Shown: in pieces, positions 8,716 through 15,425 of the stretch | Numbering within the stretch: position 1 is the first letter of the stretch | Layout: the number at the start of each line of letters is the position of its first letter | Origin: Fulvivirga marina | GTDB taxonomy: Bacteria; Bacteroidota; Bacteroidia; Cytophagales; Cyclobacteriaceae | Length of the DNA: 64,000 nucleotides | Direction of reading: 5' to 3' | NCBI RefSeq assembly: GCF_016775155.1 | Contig: NZ_JAEUGD010000023.1 | Span: forward strand, 62,001 to 126,000 | Program-made: the position numbers and the translations under genes | The notes under the pieces: generated by a model | Told to the model about the DNA's origin: nothing | What the model saw: only the letters and a program-made list of their open reading frames with translations | Database searches by the model: none

Positions 8716-9120
8716 ATGAATCTCTTTAAAAACGAATCCATACTCGTAAAGTCGGAGTCAGAGGTGGTTGTACTTACTACACATAGGCTCCGCTATCAGG
8801 ATAAGAAAGAACTAACCAGTATCATGTTGAAACAGATTAGTAGCATTGATATAAAATATACCAGCCACCCGTTGTTAATCATACTTGCTGTAATAACTGG
8901 GTTGGAAGGAATAGTTATTTTGAGCAATTCTGAGACGGAGATTGCTATTCTTGCGCTGTTCTCGGCCGGAATTTTAGCAGCCTTGTTTTTAAGTTCGAGG
9001 AAACACGTTGTTACCATTTCTTCAGCCAGCTCTCGCTTGGTGTTTCATACCAAAGGCATGGGTGAGCAGTCTGTGGAAAGTTTTGTGGATAAAGTTGAAG
9101 CAGCTATAGCGGAGTTATGA
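8716..9120 (+). CDS. Small two-TM membrane protein, PH-like
   Basis: 134 residues. The N-terminal strand-rich segment (ESILVKSESEVVVLTTHRLR) resembles the opening of bacterial PH-like (bPH) domains, where the phrase LTTHRLR is typical. Two hydrophobic helices follow (about 54-70 and 75-93), then a basic SSRKHVVTISSAS segment and a C-terminal helix. The fold call is tentative. The stop overlaps the start of the DUF4236 gene by four bases (ATGA), so the two are translationally coupled and probably cotranscribed. No catalytic motif is visible. Confidence 0.65.
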   Translation: MNLFKNESILVKSESEVVVLTTHRLRYQDKKELTSIMLKQISSIDIKYTSHPLLIILAVITGLEGIVILSNSETEIAILALFSAGILAALFLSSRKHVVTISSASSRLVFHTKGMGEQSVESFVDKVEAAIAEL

Positions 9121-9420
9121 GCTTTCGATATCAACGAAGGGTAAACCTGGGCAAAGGCTCCCATTTGAATTTTAGCAAGACGGGAGTTTCCTACAGCAAG
9201 CGCACCAAATTTGGCACGGTAGGTTCTCGTGGTTTTTCCATCAGAACAGGTATTCCCGAGGTTGACCTTTAGAAAAAGTTGGGGCAAAAGCTCTGGTGGA
9301 TTGGTCTTCTTCTTAGCTTTTGGAGTATTGTTGCTATCTGTCATTGTAGTTTATAACCTGCTTCGGCTCCTTGCCTTTGGCATAGCTTTTTTGATTAAAA
9401 AAATGAGAAGCAAAGCCTGA
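9117..9420 (+). pseudogene. DUF4236 protein broken by a one-base frameshift
   Basis: From the ATG at 9117 the frame gives MSFRYQRRVNLGKGSHLNFS, then KTGVSYS and GSRGFSIRTGIP. This is the canonical DUF4236 N-terminus, which normally ends in a GIPGTG-like motif. Here it runs into a stop after PEVDL. If the A at 9259 is removed, the frame continues as PGLTFRKSWGKS, then a TM helix and a basic tail ending at 9420, for about 100 residues. The break is therefore a single inserted base in cccgAggttg. Start and stop contexts are otherwise intact. It may be a recent inactivation or a base-calling error. The function of DUF4236 is unknown. Confidence 0.75.
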
Positions 9421-9461
9421 AAATGACTAAATTAAGCTAATCACGATCAAAAGCGCCCACC

Positions 9462-9842
9462 ATGAAAAAGCTCATCAAGTATTTAATGCTGCTGACTGTT
9501 CTTACTATTCTCTTTGTAAAAACAGCAGATGCCCAGGCTGTATATATCACCAAAACCGGTAGCAAATACCATGATGAAACCTGCCAATATTTAAGCCATA
9601 GCAAATATCCCATTGCATTGATTGATGCCAAAGAGCGGGGCTATGAACCATGCAAAGTTTGCAAACCAACCACTACCGTAACACGGAAAGAAATTGAAAT
9701 TGAAAAGAGCAAAATCATTGAACCTCCAAGGATCGAAAAAAATGTTGTGTCAAAACAATGCTCAGTCAGAGCCAAAACTACAGGTAACCGTTGTCGGCGA
9801 ATGACAAAGAATGTAAGTGGAAAGTGCTGGCAACATGAGTAA
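9462..9842 (+). CDS. Secreted protein with two Cys modules
   Basis: 126 residues with a signal peptide (1-24, cleaved after TADA). The first module, VYITKTGSKYHDETCQYLSH followed by a Gly-Tyr-x-Pro-Cys-x-x-Cys motif (about 26-67), is the short putative zinc-binding repeat seen in secreted nuclease-like and competence-like proteins. The C-terminal module (CSVRAKTTGNRCRRMTKN then CWQH) matches the small C-x-x-x-T-x-x-G-x-x-C ... C-W-x-H pattern of DUF5763-type domains. A charged linker joins them. The pattern suggests metal or nucleic-acid binding outside the cytoplasm. It is monocistronic. Recognition is by motif only and no enzymatic residues are seen. Confidence 0.75.
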   Translation: MKKLIKYLMLLTVLTILFVKTADAQAVYITKTGSKYHDETCQYLSHSKYPIALIDAKERGYEPCKVCKPTTTVTRKEIEIEKSKIIEPPRIEKNVVSKQCSVRAKTTGNRCRRMTKNVSGKCWQHE

Positions 9843-9940
9843 TACAAGCTTTAGGAAAGTAGCTCGGCACTCTCGGAAAAAGAATTTATAAAGAAAGACA
9901 ATCTTTATCAAATTAGTTCCAGTACTAAAAATCTATAGTT

Positions 9941-10105
9941 ATGGAACACTGCTTAAACCTTAATGTCTCTTCTGTCATTGTTGCTTTCGATGACAACTCA
10001 GCATTTGAGTATACATATGCAAGTGCAGATAAGTCCAATATTGAAAGAGCAAAATCATTTGCTCAACAGGATATGGACTTAATATCCATATCAATCAGAA
10101 GATGA
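9941..10105 (+). CDS. Possible small gene, perhaps frameshifted
   Basis: This is the only coding-like content in the 352-base gap 9843-10194. The ATG at 9941 gives 54 residues (opening MEHCLNLNVSSVIVAFDD, ending SISIRR). Skipping one A at 10081-10082 would continue the frame as YPYQSEDEIPVSKKNALSV and on to a stop at 10215-10217. That would make a roughly 91-residue acidic soluble protein overlapping the start of the next gene. No family is recognised. Either a real 54-residue protein, a frameshifted gene or chance are possible. A weak hairpin ATAAAG/CTTTAT lies upstream near 9888-9909. Confidence 0.35.
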   Translation: MEHCLNLNVSSVIVAFDDNSAFEYTYASADKSNIERAKSFAQQDMDLISISIRR

Positions 10106-10194
10106 AATTCCGGTATCCAAGAAAAATGCGTTAAGTGTTACAGCTATCTATGAATTGGATATCCTATCTATAGTTTACTTAAATCCCCGATATA

Positions 10195-11517
10195 ATGGAA
10201 CTGACAAAAATTTTTAAAAATGGTATAAATCACCATACAAATGGTGTGGACAATGTTGTGCAAAAACAACAAAATCAATATTCTCTTCATAATGGAGAAA
10301 AGATTTATGACTTAATCAGAAAGGAAATTAATGCTGCACACTCAAGCATTTACATCGCCGCCTCTTGGTTTACAGATTATGACTTGTTTAATGCCCTTCT
10401 TCAAAAGCATACTGATAATACTTCAATTGAAATACAGATAATACTGGATGGGAAAAAGGATAACTTTTATCTTCCCTTTAAAAAACTTGTAGATAATGGT
10501 GCAAAGGTAAAACTTATAAAGAAGGCTACACCGTACGGTCAAATGCACGATAAGTTTTGCATTGTGGATAATCAGAAACTGATTTCCGGCTCTTACAACT
10601 GGAGCAAAAATGCCAGGAGTAACAATGATGAAAATGTCATATATACGGAAGATCCTAAATTGGTTATGGAGTTTGTTGAGAAGTTCAATTCGCTTCTGGA
10701 AGCCAGTACAGATTTTGATCCCGAAAATTTGCACAAAATAGAAGAGGCGGAAGAATCAACCTTAAGGATGATAGAAGCGGATGATATTTCGAATTATGAA
10801 GATTTGATTACCCGACTCATATATACACAGGTACATAGTTACGATGAAAATAAATTGCTTGAGCAAGGAAAAGATAGAAGTAAAAAGTGTGCGGGTGATG
10901 CGGAGAATCTATTACATGAACTGGATAATGTTTATTCAGGATTTCTCAGAGATATCAAAATTTCAAATGATAAAAAGGAGGTTATAAAACTAACCCTTCA
11001 GGAACAACTACAGCGGTCTAAAAGTGAAGCCGACCTTAAAGCCAGAAGTGAAATAGGCTTACTGGAGAAAGAAGCAACTATACAGCGGTCTGTAATTGAG
11101 GATGAAATAGGTACGGTAAAGAACGATATCGCTTTAATCGAAGTGGAAGTTGATAATATAAAATCGAATCAGTATAAACCTTTGGAAGCAAAACTTAAGG
11201 ATACTGATGATAAAATAATCGAAATATCAAATAGTACTTACCGACCTAAAATACAGCTATATACTTTTATCCCCAACATCGTACTGATGTTGCTAGTCAT
11301 GCTGTATTGCGGCATATTTTATTCGTCTGCTGCTTATATACTTATATATTCTAAAGATGATGCCACCGAAGCTAAATTGAACGGAGAAATTGTTAAGAGT
11401 CCGGACATCTTTTATGGAGATGCCATTCCCAGGGCCTTAGATAGAGGTACCATTAGTCTAATATTCATACTCCTGGTACCCATATTTATTATGGGACTTA
11501 TTTTTTGTCATAAATAA
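10195..11517 (+). CDS. PLD-like (HKD) protein with coiled coil and two TM helices
   Basis: 440 residues. The N-terminal phospholipase D-like domain (about 30-170) has one H-x-K-x4-D motif (His118, Lys120, Asp125 in MHDKFCIVDN) followed by SGSYNWS and NDEN. This is the single-HKD arrangement of nuclease-like members that dimerise to form an active site. A helical/coiled-coil region follows (about 225-350), then two TM helices (about 360-383 and 420-438) with a short outer loop. The domain order puts the HKD domain in the cytoplasm. It is the first gene of a three-gene module with 16-base and overlapping junctions. Nuclease versus phosphatase activity cannot be told from sequence. Confidence 0.85.
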   Translation: MELTKIFKNGINHHTNGVDNVVQKQQNQYSLHNGEKIYDLIRKEINAAHSSIYIAASWFTDYDLFNALLQKHTDNTSIEIQIILDGKKDNFYLPFKKLVDNGAKVKLIKKATPYGQMHDKFCIVDNQKLISGSYNWSKNARSNNDENVIYTEDPKLVMEFVEKFNSLLEASTDFDPENLHKIEEAEESTLRMIEADDISNYEDLITRLIYTQVHSYDENKLLEQGKDRSKKCAGDAENLLHELDNVYSGFLRDIKISNDKKEVIKLTLQEQLQRSKSEADLKARSEIGLLEKEATIQRSVIEDEIGTVKNDIALIEVEVDNIKSNQYKPLEAKLKDTDDKIIEISNSTYRPKIQLYTFIPNIVLMLLVMLYCGIFYSSAAYILIYSKDDATEAKLNGEIVKSPDIFYGDAIPRALDRGTISLIFILLVPIFIMGLIFCHK

Positions 11518-11533
11518 ATTTGAAAACCAGCTG

Positions 11534-12232
11534 GTGAAATATCTGGTTTTATTCACGGTGATCATTTTTATTGATGGTTTTACGGCTTATAAAGTAGCAG
11601 AGTCCATCCATCAGATTAAATACCTAAAAGGACTGACAGACGAATCATGGAGTTTTTCTCTGGCCTTGGCAAACAGTGATTTTTATCTGGTTTTAGTTTT
11701 TGGCTTGTCGGCTTTAATAACATTTGAGCTTCTTCTGGGACACTGGCTTAAGGTGATGGATAGCCGCAATAGCGATAGCAAATATCATAAATCTCAAAAT
11801 GAATTGGTTCATCAAAAACAAATCAGAGCCAAGCTAGAGTCAGAATTTGCTGATTTGAATGATGAGATAAATCTGAAAAAGGTTGATATAAACAATAAAA
11901 TCGAAGAAATCACTAAGCTTAAAAGATCAATTAGTCAACTTGAAAGTGATTTGGAGCATAAGCGACACAGTGTTCAAAGCACATACGAACACCATAAGTT
12001 TACTTTTGAAAATATTACCCGAATTAACCTGGTCAGAGTTGATAATGAAACTTTCACATTTTCAATAGTATATATGCTTGATAGGGTTTCTACTTTCATG
12101 AGAGGTTGGAAAGACTTCTTGCATGAGCACTTTGCCGTAGATATAGCAATTCAAAAATCCAGACTAGCAGATGAACAAGTTCTGATATGGAAATCAAATA
12201 ATTTACAGAATCTAAAGGAGCCTACCCTATGA
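11534..12232 (+). CDS. Two-TM coiled-coil protein of the PLD module
   Basis: 232 residues starting at GTG (11534). No ATG or TTG is available in this frame upstream within the overlap with the PLD gene, which ends 16 bases earlier. TM helices are at about residues 2-20 and 50-72, followed by a long cytoplasmic coiled coil (about 85-150, with heptads such as LNDEINLKKVDINNKIEEI) and a C-terminal domain of about 75 residues. There is no known family, but the coiled coil and membrane anchoring parallel the neighbouring PLD protein, so the two may form a complex (inference). Its stop overlaps the lipoprotein start by four bases (ATGA). Confidence 0.75.
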   Translation: MKYLVLFTVIIFIDGFTAYKVAESIHQIKYLKGLTDESWSFSLALANSDFYLVLVFGLSALITFELLLGHWLKVMDSRNSDSKYHKSQNELVHQKQIRAKLESEFADLNDEINLKKVDINNKIEEITKLKRSISQLESDLEHKRHSVQSTYEHHKFTFENITRINLVRVDNETFTFSIVYMLDRVSTFMRGWKDFLHEHFAVDIAIQKSRLADEQVLIWKSNNLQNLKEPTL

Positions 12233-13215
12233 AAAATTTATTGATGTATGTAATAGCATTTGGAATATTTTTTGGATGCTCTTCAAAGGCGGTAGATAAA
12301 GAGCATAAGGTCATTAAAAGGATCAATTACGGACATAACATAGTTATTCTCGCTGATCTCAGCAATAGAGTACTACGGCAAAAAAGCTTACATGACACAA
12401 CGATTATCTATAATATAATTGATAAGCTTAAGCCATTTTTTGAGAAATCTGTTGATCTCAATATATATGATAGGTTCGCTTTCTATTCCATTAATCAATA
12501 TTGCGTTGATCGATTAATTGATCAGAATCCAAAGTTCAACCTTGATTTGGCTGAGTTTAAAAATCATGAACTTGAATTATCAAATTATTTATACCGCAGT
12601 CAAAAACGTAACTACGACAGTGATGTTTCCAAGATTAAGGCCACCGTTAAAAAGCTTTATGGGAATAATGCCAGGAATACAATATTGCCAGCTGATGTGT
12701 GGCACTACTTCAACGAGGTGCTTGACAATACTATTGTAGACACAACGTCCTTCAAACAGGGAGTATACCTGAATAGAAGGAAGAATAAGGTAATACTGAT
12801 AACGGATGGATATGTTGAGGCTGGCAAATATGGCAATGACAAAACTATGTTGGATAAACGAAATCCAAATAGAACGAAATTTTTAAGCACCAGCTTACTG
12901 AACAAGTTCCGCAGTGAGTTTAATAATTCGGAATTTGCGGAACTGGAAAAGTTCTATACCACTAATAAGTATGGTCTGATTCCTGTTAAAAACCCATTAA
13001 TATCGGAGATTGAGTTACTTGTATTGGAAATAGATGACAGAACAATTAAAAATGGTGTAACCTCAGTTTCTCCGACTGATGCTAAGATCATTAAACTATT
13101 TTGGCATGAATGGTTTGAACAATCAGGAATAGATCCAAAGCATTTCGAAATACACGATGTAGTTAAAAATGAACAGGAATTGGATGCAATACTTACAAGT
13201 TTTTTGAGTAAGTAA
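12229..13215 (+). CDS. vWA-like lipoprotein of the PLD module
   Basis: 328 residues. The lipoprotein signal peptide ends at FFGC with Cys17. The mature domain begins GHNIVILADLSNRV, and a later strand reads NKVILITDGYVEAG. Together these match the first and last acidic strands of a von Willebrand A-type (Rossmann) fold, with DLSNR in place of the classical DxSxS metal motif. The C-terminus (about 285-325) is helical. It should sit in the periplasm or on the inner face of the outer membrane and could be the outer partner of the two membrane proteins encoded just upstream. The four-base overlap indicates coupled expression. The vWA call is a by-eye fold inference. Confidence 0.65.
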   Translation: MKNLLMYVIAFGIFFGCSSKAVDKEHKVIKRINYGHNIVILADLSNRVLRQKSLHDTTIIYNIIDKLKPFFEKSVDLNIYDRFAFYSINQYCVDRLIDQNPKFNLDLAEFKNHELELSNYLYRSQKRNYDSDVSKIKATVKKLYGNNARNTILPADVWHYFNEVLDNTIVDTTSFKQGVYLNRRKNKVILITDGYVEAGKYGNDKTMLDKRNPNRTKFLSTSLLNKFRSEFNNSEFAELEKFYTTNKYGLIPVKNPLISEIELLVLEIDDRTIKNGVTSVSPTDAKIIKLFWHEWFEQSGIDPKHFEIHDVVKNEQELDAILTSFLSK

Positions 13216-13312
13216 ATAAGCTAATCTTTTTAGGAAACCAAACCTCGCCATTCGGAAAGCAAATTTCTCAAATCCTCTCCACCGACCTTAATTGGTTGAA
13301 AAAAGAGGAACC

Positions 13313-13639
13313 ATGATCAGAAAATTACTATCGTTAATGGTGTTAGCAGGTTTAATATGTTTTTCTGGATGTACGACAGAGGAGAGCGGCTGCCCTGATA
13401 CCAATTGTGCAGATTATGCCACTCAGGCTGATGCTCAGGCGGCCTATAATGCTGACCCTCAATGCCACGGGGATTTGGATGCTGATGGAGATGGCACGGC
13501 ATGCGAAAAAGGCACTTCGGGCTCAGGAAGCAGTGGATGTCCTACAACCGCCAATTGTGGATGTTCAGGAAAGAACAAAAGTGAGTGTGGGGGGCCTTGC
13601 TGTAAATGGGTAACTGGCTCAGGTTGTAAATGTAGCTGA
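13313..13639 (+). CDS. Cys-rich lipoprotein with excalibur-like motif
   Basis: The ATG at 13313 follows an AGAGGA ribosome site; an upstream TTG at 13292 would only add seven residues before the signal peptide. 108 residues with lipobox CFSGC (Cys20). The segment from NCADYATQADAQ to LDADGDGTACE closely follows the excalibur calcium-binding pattern (D-x-D-x-D-G-x-x-C-E). A linker rich in Gly and Ser leads to a second compact module with about nine cysteines (CGCSGKNKSECGGPCCKW). The first module should bind calcium. The second looks like a disulfide knot and I do not recognise it. It is monocistronic and ends before a strong hairpin. Confidence 0.75.
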   Translation: MIRKLLSLMVLAGLICFSGCTTEESGCPDTNCADYATQADAQAAYNADPQCHGDLDADGDGTACEKGTSGSGSSGCPTTANCGCSGKNKSECGGPCCKWVTGSGCKCS

Positions 13640-13659
13640 GCAGTTCATGACCTGTCAAG

Positions 13660-13691
13660 AGATCGCTGCAATTTAGGAACTGCAGCGATCT
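13660..13691. terminator. Strong hairpin between convergent genes
   Basis: AGATCGCTGCA (13660-13670) pairs perfectly with TGCAGCGATCT (13681-13691) around a 10-base loop. It lies between the convergent excalibur lipoprotein and hydrolase genes. There is no clear T-run on either side, so it may act as a bidirectional mRNA end or stabilising stem. Confidence 0.6.
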
Positions 13692-13701
13692 TCAAATTAA
13701 T

Positions 13702-14740
13702 CTAATTATTCAAGTTTTTTGAAAAGAACTGCTCTGCTAACAGAACCGTTTTTTCATGCACGCTATTTCTATCAACCGTGTTATGATCTCTAAAAAACAT
13801 TGGAGACTCACTTTTTAAAGGTTCATGAGCTTGATTAAGAAAAGCATAATGTCCTACTTTTCCGCGATGTAAAAAGAAAGTAGAACTTTGGATTAGCTGA
13901 TGATAATGAAGCGCATTAGTTTTGACAGGAGCAATTTCATCACCTTCAGCTCCCATAATAAGAACAGGCCTGCCAACTTCCTGAAATTGGCTTTTGACAC
14001 TGAAGCCCTGCCCAAGTGCAGGGGCTATGGCTACAAATGCTTTTATACGACGGTCCATCAGGGATTGTTCTTCGAGATACTCTTGCCTTATTTTATCTAT
14101 AAACAATTGATCATGCAGAAAATCAGATAATTCTTGGAGCTCTGGAACTTGCGCTTCTTTTTCTCCTTTGTCAGATCTCATAAAGCTGAGCAACTGGTCG
14201 TAATCTAGTCTACCTCCCGCGAGTGCAATTGCGGTAAACCCTCCAAGAGAAAAACCAGCTACCCCAATTTTTTCTTTATTAACTATCTTGCCGATTTTAT
14301 CATCGACCAACAATGCACTAAGGACAAAAGAAATATCTTTGGGACGTTCCCAGACTTTGAGAAATTGCTCCGGGATTTTATTGTCATATGTATTTCCCCA
14401 ATGATCTACGGCTGCTACTACATACCCTTGCTTTACAAGTCCGGTGGCGAGCCATTCCAAAGTCAGTCTTCCACCACCGGTGCCGTGAGAAATTATAACT
14501 AGGGGGTAATTTTTTATCCGTAGGGATAGCATTTCTTTTGGTGGTTTCCCTTTTAAAAGGCGATTGCAGTTTTATGTCTGTTTCACCTGGAGCCTCGTTG
14601 CTTGGATACCAGACTTCAGTAATTAGTAGTCGGTTTCTTGCGTCATCATGTAATTCCAACGTACGCTGACCAATATAACCCTGTGCTTGAGCAACCCAGG
14701 AATATAATGTGAAAATAACTAAACCAAATGCTTTATTCAT
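13702..14740 (-). pseudogene. Secreted alpha/beta hydrolase split by a frameshift
   Basis: Two overlapping frames on the minus strand make one gene. The first (from 14740) carries a signal peptide and the start of a dienelactone-hydrolase/PAF-acetylhydrolase-like fold (GQRTLELHDDARNRLL, TEVWYPSNEAP, PTDKKLP). The second (to 13702) holds the oxyanion segment PLVIISHGTGG, nucleophile GFSLGG, a GDEIAP acid region and a GHYAF histidine. Removing one base near 14508 (minus strand AAAAAATTACC) restores TDKKYPLVIISHG and a full enzyme of about 345 residues. The break sits beside an A6 run, so slippage or a consensus error is plausible. It lies 55 bases downstream of a Crp-family gene on the same strand and may be cotranscribed. 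Confidence 0.8.
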
Positions 14741-14795
14741 GCTTTAATTTTTTTGCATAGGTATCGAGTTATAAGACAAAAAGCATTGACAAATG

Positions 14796-15371
14796 TCAAA
14801 AACTGCGATCTGATTTTAATCTGCTTAGGGTTTCCTGAGATATGCCCATATAACTTGCTATAATACGGTTGGGCAGGCGATTGATTAAGTGAGGCTCATG
14901 TTTCAGAATTCTTCTATACCTTTCAGTGGCGTTCATAGTTACAAAAGACTCTATGCGAAGAATACTTTCGACATAGTTATGCTCGAGTTCTTTGCGATAT
15001 AAACTTTCCCAGCCCGGAACAGAAGACAGTAACCTTTGGAAATCGTGGTGATGTATTTTTAATAGTTCAGACTTCTCCACAGTGTCTATCAAAGCAATGG
15101 AAACATCCTGTTTAATAAAACTTGGAAATGCCGTACCAAACTGCCCTTTAAAGGCAAAGAACCTAGTAGACTCCTTTCCGTCGGGCTGAATGCAAAACAC
15201 TCTCAGGCAACCTTTATTTACAAAATATAAATGTTTGGAGGTTTGCCCTTTGTGGAGAAGGAGTTCACCTTTTTCGGTGATTACCGGTTGGAAGTAGGAT
15301 AGGAGGGTCTTTATTTGGTCAGCTTTAAAACGCTCTTCGGAGAGTAACTTGTCTTTAAGTAGTCCTAACAT
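14796..15371 (-). CDS. Crp/Fnr-family transcription regulator
   Basis: 191 residues. The cyclic-nucleotide-binding beta-roll fold covers residues 20-120 (KGELLLHKGQTSKHLYFV, VNKGCLRVFC, GQFGTAFPSF), followed by a dimer helix and a C-terminal helix-turn-helix (about 165-182, IASYMGISQETLSRLKS). The ligand pocket lacks the classical cAMP residues, as in most Bacteroidota members of this family, which act as one-gene regulators of adjacent stress or detoxification genes. The frameshifted hydrolase is the nearest gene downstream and a likely target (inference). Confidence 0.9.
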   Translation of the reverse strand: MLGLLKDKLLSEERFKADQIKTLLSYFQPVITEKGELLLHKGQTSKHLYFVNKGCLRVFCIQPDGKESTRFFAFKGQFGTAFPSFIKQDVSIALIDTVEKSELLKIHHHDFQRLLSSVPGWESLYRKELEHNYVESILRIESFVTMNATERYRRILKHEPHLINRLPNRIIASYMGISQETLSRLKSDRSF

Positions 15372-15382
15372 TTAAATAGAGT

Positions 15383-15417
15383 AGATTTTCAAGGTTTTTT
15401 GAAAACCTTGAAAATCT
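15383..15417. terminator. 16-bp hairpin between the permease and Crp genes
   Basis: AGATTTTCAAGGTTTT (15383-15398) and AAAACCTTGAAAATCT (15402-15417) form a perfect stem with a three-base loop. It lies just after the permease stop on the minus strand and before the Crp-family gene. It probably ends the padR-permease transcript, although the T-run is within the stem rather than after it. Confidence 0.65.
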
Positions 15418-15425
15418 CAACAAAA

